Assembly (NCBI GenBank): GCA_903921605.1
Contig: CAIXQV010000911.1
Location: 1 to 14,365, forward strand
Direction: 5' to 3'
Length of the DNA: 14,365 bases
Source of the DNA: an uncultured Planctomycetaceae bacterium
Lineage (GTDB): Bacteria > Planctomycetota > Planctomycetia > Planctomycetales > Planctomycetaceae
A program made the position numbers and the translations under genes. Below the pieces are notes generated by a model, which was not told the DNA's origin, ran no database searches, and saw nothing but the letters and a program-made list of their open reading frames with translations. This document shows, in pieces, positions 6,978-13,504 of the stretch. Positions within the stretch are counted from its first letter, which is position 1, and each line of letters opens with the position of its first letter.

Positions 6978-7289
6978 ATGACCTCGGAACAATTGCCTCA
7001 ACTCAGTGAATCCTCTTGCGGATCCGGACCGTCATCGGTCCCGGTCTTCAACTGCATCGCCATTCTTTCTCCGATTTCCGGATCAACAAAACTTGCGGGG
7101 CGAATCGCGAATCTGGAGGGGATTTCTGCGGAAGGCAATACAGAACGAGATGTTCTGCTTCAGTTGACAAAGCGTTTCAAGTCGACCGTTCAGGAGTTTT
7201 CTCAGAAGCAGCAGTTGATTCCGTGGATCGATCCTCCGGAAACTCCTCGCCCCGGAGAAATGCAGAGATTTATTCCGATTCATTTGTGA
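6978..7289 (+). CDS. Conserved-type hypothetical protein, 103 residues
   Basis: A small soluble protein without signal peptide or membrane segment. From residue 22 it reads as a compact alpha/beta domain: PVFNCIAILSP, then an ANLEGISAEG.TERDVLLQL segment, a Lys-rich helix KRFKSTVQEF, IPWIDPP, and RPGEMQRFIPIHL at the very end. From memory this resembles a short family found in planctomycete genomes with no assigned function; I could not confirm it by search. The in-frame stop at 6957 leaves ATG 6978 as the first possible start. No good Shine-Dalgarno precedes it, so an internal start nearer residue 20 is possible. It converges on the beta-lactamase-like gene with 56 bases between stops, and direct repeat copy 1 ends 56 bases before its start. 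Confidence 0.7.
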   Translation: MTSEQLPQLSESSCGSGPSSVPVFNCIAILSPISGSTKLAGRIANLEGISAEGNTERDVLLQLTKRFKSTVQEFSQKQQLIPWIDPPETPRPGEMQRFIPIHL

Positions 7290-7345
7290 CAGCCGCGAAT
7301 CAGCCTTCTGTTGGGTCAAGCGGAGTGAAATCAATCATCGGTTGA

Positions 7346-8962
7346 CTAACGTCGTGGATGAGATTCCAAAACGGCCTTGTGTAGATCGCGGTCGACAACA
7401 TCCGTGCAGCGGTCGCCCTTCCGAGTTCGGTCGACGTTGAAGATGACGGCCCAGCGATAGCCATCATGCCGGCGAACCAGCAGAGAAGATGTGCCGGCGA
7501 ATGATCCCGTGTGCCAAAAATTCTGCTGCCCGGTGTTGTCGATCTTGCGAACATTCCAGCCAAGTCCGTACCAAACGGCGGCGGACGAGCGGTCAGTGAA
7601 TGCAGGCGACTCCAGCATCAGTCGGCGCGACTCCTCCGAAAGCAAAGGCGACTTCTCCGAATCGATCGCGTCCACGAATTGCACCAGATCCTGAACCGTT
7701 GAAGTCCATCCTCCGAATGAATCCATCACCTCCAGATCCCACTGGCCGTATGTTGGGGCCACCATTTCGAAGGTTGCTCCCTGCTTTTTCGTGGCCAGTT
7801 CCCACACGGCCGGAGCCTGGCTGATCTTCTGTGTGTAATAACGCACCTCATCAGCGGCACGATCGGGCAGCCGGGTTTTTCCGAGTCGAGTCTGAGTCAT
7901 CCCGGCAACAGAGAGAATTCGTTCTGTTACGAATTGCTCGTAGGTCTGTCCGGAAGCCGCTTCGATGATTCGTCCGAGCATACAGTAGCCTACGTTGCTG
8001 TAGTCGTATTGCGAGCCTGGGTCAAAATCGAGAGGCAGTCGAAACTGGTAATGAAGGATGTCATTGTTTCGAGCCAGCTTCTTGAGTTCCAATTGTTGTG
8101 TGACAGTAACCAACTGGAAGACGGTGTCTTTTGATTTTTCTCGATCCCAGCCGGCTGAATGGTTCAGAAGATGTCGCACAGAGATTGTCGACCATCGAGG
8201 ATCTGACTTGACTGCATCCTGAGTCTTGAACGAATAGGAGGGATGCTGTGCCAGAAGCTCAAGTGCGTGTTGGTCGAGTTTGAGCTTTCCATCCTGAACC
8301 AGCAGCAGGATCGCCACGGCAGTGATGGGTTTTGAGACGCTGGCAATACGCATGTTGGCGGCGGCCGGCATCGCTGTCATTGTGTCAACATCGGAGTATC
8401 CAAAGCCGCGAGCAAATAACAGCTCACCGCGATAAGAGACAGCCAGAGTTGCACCCGGAATGTTGTTCTCCTTCAGAGTGCGCCGCATCAGTTCGTTCAA
8501 GGGCTGGAGATCACGGCCGACTTGTCCGGACTCGGGAATGTCACCTTCAGGCAGAGTCAGCTTTGGAGCCGCATTGGGATCCTGAACCCAAACGGCCGAA
8601 TGGCGTTGCTTGCGGTTAATCGTGGTGGTTTCATGGATCGTCATCGCAAAGCCATCGCCCTCGTATTTTTCGGAGCTGGTTTTGAAAGCCGCTTCGCTGA
8701 TGTTGAACTCAATGACCCATGGCTTCTGCTGAGAATTATCGACGAATGTCACACTGTAGGTTGGCTTTCCCCCGATCACGATGACCTTCAGCTCGGTGAC
8801 GATTTTTCGAGCCTGAGCCAGTTCATCGACGTAGGGTCCCATCTGGTCGTCCGGGATATCGGTTCGTAGAACCTCATCGGCAAAACTCATTGCTCGCCCG
8901 AAGAAGCCAGTCGCGAGAACCGCCACAAGGTATGTGCAAAATCGTTTCGTGTTCTGCGTCAT
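7346..8962 (-). CDS. Secreted serine hydrolase of the beta-lactamase/class C PBP-like family
   Basis: A 538-residue protein with a Sec signal peptide (MTQNTKRFC, hydrophobic VAVLATGFFG, probable cleavage after AMSFA near residue 28). The C-terminal ~400 residues are a beta-lactamase-fold domain with all three active-site elements: SVSK (nucleophile S208, K211), YSN (Y321-N323) and HTG (H484-G486, replacing KTG as usual in esterase/DD-peptidase-like members). Probable roles are peptidase, esterase or cell-wall-fragment hydrolase outside the cytoplasm; resistance to beta-lactams should not be assumed. Residues ~28-132 form an extra domain ending HSAVWVQDPNA. It resembles the small repeats (BTRD1-type) found beside beta-lactamase domains in polyglycine hydrolases; this is recognition from memory. 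GGAG six bases before ATG 8962 fixes the start, although the frame is open to 9244. That upstream stretch includes direct repeat copy 2 and is almost certainly non-coding. Confidence 0.88.
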   Translation of the reverse strand: MTQNTKRFCTYLVAVLATGFFGRAMSFADEVLRTDIPDDQMGPYVDELAQARKIVTELKVIVIGGKPTYSVTFVDNSQQKPWVIEFNISEAAFKTSSEKYEGDGFAMTIHETTTINRKQRHSAVWVQDPNAAPKLTLPEGDIPESGQVGRDLQPLNELMRRTLKENNIPGATLAVSYRGELLFARGFGYSDVDTMTAMPAAANMRIASVSKPITAVAILLLVQDGKLKLDQHALELLAQHPSYSFKTQDAVKSDPRWSTISVRHLLNHSAGWDREKSKDTVFQLVTVTQQLELKKLARNNDILHYQFRLPLDFDPGSQYDYSNVGYCMLGRIIEAASGQTYEQFVTERILSVAGMTQTRLGKTRLPDRAADEVRYYTQKISQAPAVWELATKKQGATFEMVAPTYGQWDLEVMDSFGGWTSTVQDLVQFVDAIDSEKSPLLSEESRRLMLESPAFTDRSSAAVWYGLGWNVRKIDNTGQQNFWHTGSFAGTSSLLVRRHDGYRWAVIFNVDRTRKGDRCTDVVDRDLHKAVLESHPRR

Positions 8963-8968
8963 TGAAGG

Positions 8969-8972
8969 CTCC
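8969..8972 (-). promoter_or_regulatory. Ribosome binding site of the beta-lactamase-like gene
   Basis: On the minus strand GGAG is followed by six bases and then ATG 8962. The resulting protein begins with a standard signal peptide, which settles the choice against starts further upstream in the same open frame. Confidence 0.65.
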
Positions 8973-9057
8973 GACAATTCGCTGAAATGCAGGCGGTCGC
9001 AGGGTATCCGGAAGTTTTGGGCGAATCCACAGAGTGTGAGTAACCTCCGGGGGACCC

Positions 9058-9122
9058 ATTCTGTGCGCGGCCACGATTGGGGGTAATAATCTGTATGATG
9101 GATCCCGTGAAAACCGGGCCTC
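9058..9122 (+). repeat. Direct repeat copy 2 (~65 bp)
   Basis: This is the second copy of the element at 6858-6921, in the same orientation, with nine substitutions and one inserted T. It lies 95 bases upstream of the beta-lactamase-like gene, which reads away from it on the minus strand. The remainder of the gap to yajC (9123-9359) shows no gene and no strong structure. Confidence 0.8.
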
Positions 9123-9359
9123 GGATCAAATCGTGCAAAGAATAACTCAGCCCCGCCGGGTAAACTCAGGTTCAGGGTGCCGAGGGGACTTGTGCTTGCT
9201 TTCGAGTCGCGAAGGCAGGCTGGCCAGGCAGTCCTGATCGCCATCGCGATTCGCGGAGTCGGTTCCCGGAATTCGAGGGAACTCGATCATTTACAGCTTC
9301 AAAAGCTTCCATTTGAGCAGACTTGTTCCTTGGTTCCGGCAGGATAGAGGCACCGGACG

Positions 9360-9387
9360 TTGAACTGAGGGCGATTGCCCCTATGAT
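9360..9387 (+). promoter_or_regulatory. Sigma70-type promoter for yajC
   Basis: TTGAAC at 9360-9365 and TATGAT at 9382-9387 are separated by 16 bases; the -10 matches five of six consensus positions. The spacer contains the near-palindrome GGGCGATTGCCC (9369-9380), a possible regulator site. Transcription would begin near 9394, giving a leader of about 120 bases that contains a small CCGAGG/CCTCGG hairpin at 9462-9479. Confidence 0.55.
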
Positions 9388-9503
9388 ACGCGGTTTCTCC
9401 CGAAGTCTGCGGCCCGCTCGTGGTTGTGGCGCGGACGGATTGAATCGTGCAGTCGAAATCGCCGAGGTCTGTTCCTCGGTCTCCGGTTGCTAAGCCTTCT
9501 TAC

Positions 9504-9509
9504 AGGTGG
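9504..9509 (+). promoter_or_regulatory. Ribosome binding site deciding the yajC start
   Basis: AGGTGG lies five bases before GTG 9515. A GTG at 9506 in the same frame would overlap this site, so the shorter start is preferred. Confidence 0.5.
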
Positions 9510-9514
9510 TTGCC

Positions 9515-9961
9515 GTGTCCTGGTTTGAGCTTTACGTGAAGTTTTCTGAACTGCTGTTCTGGATTCAAGACGGTACTGCGTCCGCACCCGCAGCCGGTGC
9601 TGCGCCTGCTGCTGGAGCGGCTCCCGCTGGCGGAGCTGCAGAGGCTGGTCGAGTGGCGGCGGACGCTCCGAATCCGATTGCTCAGTTTGCCCCAATCTTG
9701 ATTATTGGGGTGTTTTTCTACTTTATCCTGCTTCGTCCTCAGCAAAAAGAGCAGCGACGACGGCAGGACTTTCTGAGCAACCTGAAGAAAAACGTCAAGG
9801 TTGTGACGACTGGCGGTCTGATTGGGACTGTTGTCGACATCTCGTCGGACGGCCGTCAAGTGACCCTTCGAGTCGACGACACGACGAGAGTTCGCTTTCT
9901 TCGGTCAGCAATTCAGGGCGAACTGGATGAAAAGGCGGAAACTCCCGCTGCTGCGACGTAG
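9515..9961 (+). CDS. yajC: YajC, preprotein translocase accessory subunit
   Basis: A 148-residue single-pass inner-membrane protein that joins SecD-SecF at the SecYEG translocon. The TM helix is at residues 56-73 (IAQFAPILIIGVFFYFIL). It is followed by the family signature LRPQQKEQRRR and the conserved soluble domain LKKNVKVVTTGGLIGTVVDI...VTLRVDDTTRVRFLRSAI. The N-terminal ~55 residues are unusual: an amphipathic start and an Ala/Gly/Pro-rich stretch (about 21-50), making it longer than the ~110-residue E. coli protein. GTG 9515 is preferred for its AGGTGG site. secDF follows 247 bases downstream in the same direction. The gap is long enough for separate promoters, and a hairpin at 10019-10040 may limit readthrough. 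Confidence 0.93.
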   Translation: MSWFELYVKFSELLFWIQDGTASAPAAGAAPAAGAAPAGGAAEAGRVAADAPNPIAQFAPILIIGVFFYFILLRPQQKEQRRRQDFLSNLKKNVKVVTTGGLIGTVVDISSDGRQVTLRVDDTTRVRFLRSAIQGELDEKAETPAAAT

Positions 9962-10018
9962 CCCGCATAATTTCAGGAATGCCACAGGCCGGCGTTCACG
10001 GTTTTCTGTCAGCTTGCC

Positions 10019-10049
10019 GTCTTCAGGGCGGGCTGAAGACCACTGTTTT
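10019..10049 (+). terminator. Possible terminator after yajC
   Basis: GTCTTCAG (10019-10026) pairs perfectly with CTGAAGAC (10033-10040) around GGCGGG. A TTTT run follows only after five further bases (10046-10049), so termination may be partial. It sits 57 bases after the yajC stop. Confidence 0.45.
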
Positions 10050-10076
10050 CCGGTTTGTGGACCATCTCTGTGACTT

Positions 10077-10101
10077 GAATTGTGCTAAACAGTGACAATT
10101 C
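10077..10101. promoter_or_regulatory. Inverted repeat upstream of secDF, candidate operator
   Basis: GAATTGT at 10077-10083 and ACAATTC at 10095-10101 are perfect inverted copies 11 bases apart. They lie about 110 bases before the secDF start in the most A/T-rich part of the gap. The TACATATA stretch just after (10104-10111) may hold a -10 element. No -35 with normal spacing is obvious. It could be a regulator site or chance. Confidence 0.3.
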
Positions 10102-10208
10102 GATACATATACGCCACTTTCGGCTGATTTTTCTTTGCTCATTGCTCGGATTCGCCCGGTCAAAGCCGTGAATCCTGGTCCTTGCGAATTCCCCAGGAAC
10201 CCACTCTG

Positions 10209-13200
10209 ATGTCTCAGTTGCTCCATGGATTGCTGAACCTCGCTCTTCAGGCACCCGATGCTGCTGCAGAAGTTGCCAATGCCGCGACGAAGGCGGCTGC
10301 GGAGACCGTTGAGACGGCGACCGAAATTATCCCGGCCGCTCAGGCTTCGGGAACAAGTCCGTTTGTGTTCACGCTGTTGACGCTGTTTATTCTTGTCCTG
10401 CCCTTCGTGTTGGCCTACGTCGTTGCGAAAGCCCTGAAGGTTCAGGAGTGGACGGGTCGGCTGGCTGTTGTCTTCTTCACGTTAGCTATCGGTGCCTCGC
10501 CGTTCCTGACATCGTTAATGAAGGGGGAGCCGCTTGATAAGCGTTTCCGTCTCGGGATCGATCTCGCCGGTGGAACCAACATGGTGTTTCAGGTGAAGCC
10601 TGAAGGCAAGGAAGTCAACGATCAGGTCATGGATCGAATGGTGGGTGCCGTTAGCCAGCGAATCAATCGCAGTGGCACGGAAGAAGTGACCGTTCGTAAA
10701 GTAGGTCGTGACCGAATCGAAGTCATTGTTCCCGGTGAAGATCCGCAGACGGTCGATGAAATCAAACGCCAAATTACTCGTTTGGGAAGTCTCGAATTCT
10801 TCATCTGTGCGGACAGCACTGACCAGCAGTTTGTGCGAATGGCTAACGAACTGGATAAGTCGCAGACCATTCTTGAGATGGATGGTGAGATCGTAGCCCG
10901 CTGGATCCCGGCCTTTGAGAAGAATGGTGCTCCGAAGTTGCTCGATGAATCCGTGATTCGTCGCAGCGTCCAGAAGACTCGTGAAGTCAACGGCAAGATG
11001 GAGAACTATGAAACCGAAGAGTATCTTCTGCTGGTTGAGCCTCCGGACGAAAGTGTTACGGGTAAGTATCTTCGCTCGGCAACGCCGGACTTTGATCAGA
11101 ACGGTGCGATCGTCGTCAGCTTTAACTTCGATCAGACCGGTGGTTATCTGTTTGGTCAGTTAACGGGACGCAATGCTCCAAAGCCGGGCCTGCCTCCTCG
11201 CAAGCTGGCTATCGTGCTCGATAAGAAGGTCTTCAGTGCACCGAACATCAATGAGCAGATTACGAATCGTGGTCAGATCTCCGGCGGTGCGGGCGGGTTT
11301 ACGCGAGCAGAAGCGGAAGAGCTGTCGAACGTCCTGAACGCTGGTGCTTTGGAAGTTCCGATCGACCCCAAGCCTCTGAGCGAAGCGACAGTCGACCCGA
11401 CTCTGGGAGCTGACGTTCGTAATAAAGGAGTGAGTGCGACGCTGATCAGTGGTCTTGCGGTTGTGATCTTTATGTTGGCCTACTATCGATTCTCAGGGAT
11501 CGTGGCCGTGATTTCTCTGATGCTGAACTTGTTGCTGACAATCGCAGCGATGGTGGCGATCAATGCCACGTTCACTCTGCCAGGTATTGCTGGTATCGTG
11601 TTGACGATCGGTATGGCGGTCGATGCCAACGTTCTGATCTATGAGCGTATGCGAGAAGAAATCGCGAAGGGCTCCAGCATTCGAATGGCGATTCAGAACG
11701 GGTTCGAGAAAGCGTTCATCACAATTTTTGACGCGAACATTACCACGTTGCTGACAGCCGTGATTCTGTTTGCGATTGGAACTGACCAGATCAAAGGATT
11801 TGCGGTTACTCTTTTCCTTGGTCTTGCCATCAGTATGTACACGGTTCTGTTTGTTGGTCGCTTGATGTTCGACATCGCTGAAAAGCGACGCTGGTTGAAG
11901 AAGCTGAACATGAGCCAGTTGATCGGCGAAACACGAATCGACTTCCTGAAGCATCAGGTCATGTGGTGTACGATCTCCCTTGTGATTATCGGTGTTGGTC
12001 TGATCGCCTTCTTCATTCGCGGCGAAAAGAACTATGACATCGACTTTACGGGTGGAACGATGGTTTCTTTCCAGACCACTGAGCCGCAGAAGACGGTTGA
12101 GGTTTCTGCCGCACTAAAGGATCAGTTTAAGGACGAGTTCACTCTTGAACGACTGACATTGGGAGAAGACAGCCAGGAGGGAATTGGCAACTACTTCCGA
12201 CTGCGTTCAACGGAGAAAGATGACCATTCACCGAGCGACACGGAGTCGGCTGGCAAGAAGTCGGCTGAACAACGTGTTCGAGACATGGTTTACGAATCAT
12301 TCAAGGAGCATCCATCCATTAAGTTGCGAATGGTCTCGCTGGAGTTCTCTGAAATTGCTCCTGTCGTGATCGCTGACGGTGATGAGTCTGCGGAAGCCAT
12401 TTCTCGCATGCAATTCAAAGGCGGCTCTGCCTCTGACCTTACGTTCTCTGAAGAGGTCGCGTCCGGCACCGTCAACGACATGCTGGCTGCTGCTTTGGGA
12501 GCAATTAAGAAAGAGGACGGGAGCAGCAAGTATCAGGTCACCGAAGGTCTGCTCGGGCTTGAGGGAACAGAAGGGGCCGGTACATCAGTTGGTGAACGCA
12601 GCGTTCGTAAGTTCAACAAGTTGACAGTACGAGTTGCTCCGGAGATTGCTGCTGATGATTTGAAGTCGGCTCTGGGGTCTATGCAGTCAACTTTGGCCTC
12701 AACACCATTGTTTGATGAAGTGAATACGTTTGCCTCTGCGGTTGCCAGCGAGATGAAGGAAAGCGCGCTGATCGCGATTTTGCTGAGTATTGTTGCGATC
12801 TCGGCTTATATCTGGTTCCGCTTCCAGAATGTGGTGTTCGGCTTGGCGGCCGTGGTGGCTCTGGTCCACGACGTGCTCGTCAGCCTTGGATTTGTGGCTA
12901 TGGCAAGCTGGGTCAGTGGAACTCCAATCGGCGACTTGTTCCTGATTGACGACTTCCGCATCAATCTTCCAATGATTGCGGCGTTCCTGACGCTGGTCGG
13001 GTACTCGCTGAATGATACGATCGTAATGTTTGACCGAATTCGCGAAGTTCGTGGTAAGAATCCGGCGATCACGGTTTCGATGGTCAATCTGGCACTGAAC
13101 CAAACCCTGGGCCGAACGATTTTGACAGCAACCACCGTGTTCATCGTGGTCTTTATTCTGTACGCGTTCGGTGGCGCAGGGGTTCACGGATTTGCCTGGT

Positions 13201-13304
13201 GTCTCCTGGTCGGATGTGTCGCGGGAACCTATAGTTCGATTTACATCGCGAGTCCGATCCTGATCTGGGCCCTGAATCGAGTTCAAGGCACTGTGAAAGC
13301 ATAA
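10209..13304 (+). CDS. secDF: Fused protein-export membrane protein SecD-SecF
   Basis: A 1031-residue RND-type membrane protein that uses the proton gradient to pull exported polypeptides through SecYEG. SecD half: two N-terminal hydrophobic segments (about 51-73 and 84-104), LGIDLAGG at 115-122, a large periplasmic domain to about 405, then a TM bundle with GMAVDANVLIYERMRE (468-483; D472 is the conserved proton-relay Asp). SecF half: first TM at 584-603, IDFTGG at 611-616, a periplasmic region to about 850, then TMs with ALVHDVL (D888) and LVGYSLNDTIVMFDRIRE (R943). Single-chain SecDF also occurs in Bacillus. This one is longer than E. coli SecD and SecF combined, mainly through the SecF periplasmic loop and the N-terminal Ala/Glu-rich segment. 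ATG 10209 is chosen because AGGAA precedes it by nine bases; a TTG at 10182 is less likely. Confidence 0.95.
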   Translation: MSQLLHGLLNLALQAPDAAAEVANAATKAAAETVETATEIIPAAQASGTSPFVFTLLTLFILVLPFVLAYVVAKALKVQEWTGRLAVVFFTLAIGASPFLTSLMKGEPLDKRFRLGIDLAGGTNMVFQVKPEGKEVNDQVMDRMVGAVSQRINRSGTEEVTVRKVGRDRIEVIVPGEDPQTVDEIKRQITRLGSLEFFICADSTDQQFVRMANELDKSQTILEMDGEIVARWIPAFEKNGAPKLLDESVIRRSVQKTREVNGKMENYETEEYLLLVEPPDESVTGKYLRSATPDFDQNGAIVVSFNFDQTGGYLFGQLTGRNAPKPGLPPRKLAIVLDKKVFSAPNINEQITNRGQISGGAGGFTRAEAEELSNVLNAGALEVPIDPKPLSEATVDPTLGADVRNKGVSATLISGLAVVIFMLAYYRFSGIVAVISLMLNLLLTIAAMVAINATFTLPGIAGIVLTIGMAVDANVLIYERMREEIAKGSSIRMAIQNGFEKAFITIFDANITTLLTAVILFAIGTDQIKGFAVTLFLGLAISMYTVLFVGRLMFDIAEKRRWLKKLNMSQLIGETRIDFLKHQVMWCTISLVIIGVGLIAFFIRGEKNYDIDFTGGTMVSFQTTEPQKTVEVSAALKDQFKDEFTLERLTLGEDSQEGIGNYFRLRSTEKDDHSPSDTESAGKKSAEQRVRDMVYESFKEHPSIKLRMVSLEFSEIAPVVIADGDESAEAISRMQFKGGSASDLTFSEEVASGTVNDMLAAALGAIKKEDGSSKYQVTEGLLGLEGTEGAGTSVGERSVRKFNKLTVRVAPEIAADDLKSALGSMQSTLASTPLFDEVNTFASAVASEMKESALIAILLSIVAISAYIWFRFQNVVFGLAAVVALVHDVLVSLGFVAMASWVSGTPIGDLFLIDDFRINLPMIAAFLTLVGYSLNDTIVMFDRIREVRGKNPAITVSMVNLALNQTLGRTILTATTVFIVVFILYAFGGAGVHGFAWCLLVGCVAGTYSSIYIASPILIWALNRVQGTVKA

Positions 13305-13317
13305 AGCGATGGTCGAG

Positions 13318-13348
13318 GAGTGGCGAATTTCTTGCAAGTTCGCCGCTC
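13318..13348 (+). terminator. Hairpin just after secDF, weak terminator candidate
   Basis: GAGTGGCGAA (13318-13327) pairs with TTCGCCGCTC (13339-13348), ten pairs including one G-U, with an eleven-base loop. It begins 13 bases after the secDF stop. The following bases are not a T-run, so it may serve as an RNA-stabilising 3' stem. Confidence 0.4.
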
Positions 13349-13433
13349 ATTCGATTCTGAAGAAGTCCTGCCCATTGCCGTTGAATTCTGTTCTTTCGGC
13401 AACGTGTTGTGATGCAATTATTAAGATTTAAAC

Positions 13434-13464
13434 GCCCGCTGACCTCTGGTCACCGGGCTTTCTT
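13434..13464 (+). terminator. Terminator-like hairpin between secDF and speA
   Basis: GCCCG (13434-13438) with CGGGC (13454-13458), a C-C mismatch, and TGACC (13440-13444) with GGTCA (13448-13452) form a tight two-part stem with a three-base loop, followed by TTTCTT. It ends only 40 bases before the speA ATG. It is either the secDF terminator or a conditional terminator in the speA leader. Confidence 0.65.
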
Positions 13465-13504
13465 CCTTTCTGGTCCCCCTCGCTGAAGCGGAGTTATTCC
13501 CGGA

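Noticed and set aside
6971..6978. TGACGTCA palindrome at the start of the 103-residue gene
   Set aside because: It overlaps the start codon and is an eight-base palindrome that can arise by chance; no second copy supports a site.
8963..9244. N-terminal extension of the beta-lactamase-like frame by 94 residues
   Set aside because: It would place a long Arg/Pro-rich stretch before a clear signal peptide, includes direct repeat copy 2, and ignores the well-spaced GGAG before ATG 8962.
11493..13337. Minus-strand open frames opposite secDF
   Set aside because: They are His/Gln/Arg-rich shadows of a conserved membrane protein gene with no independent support.
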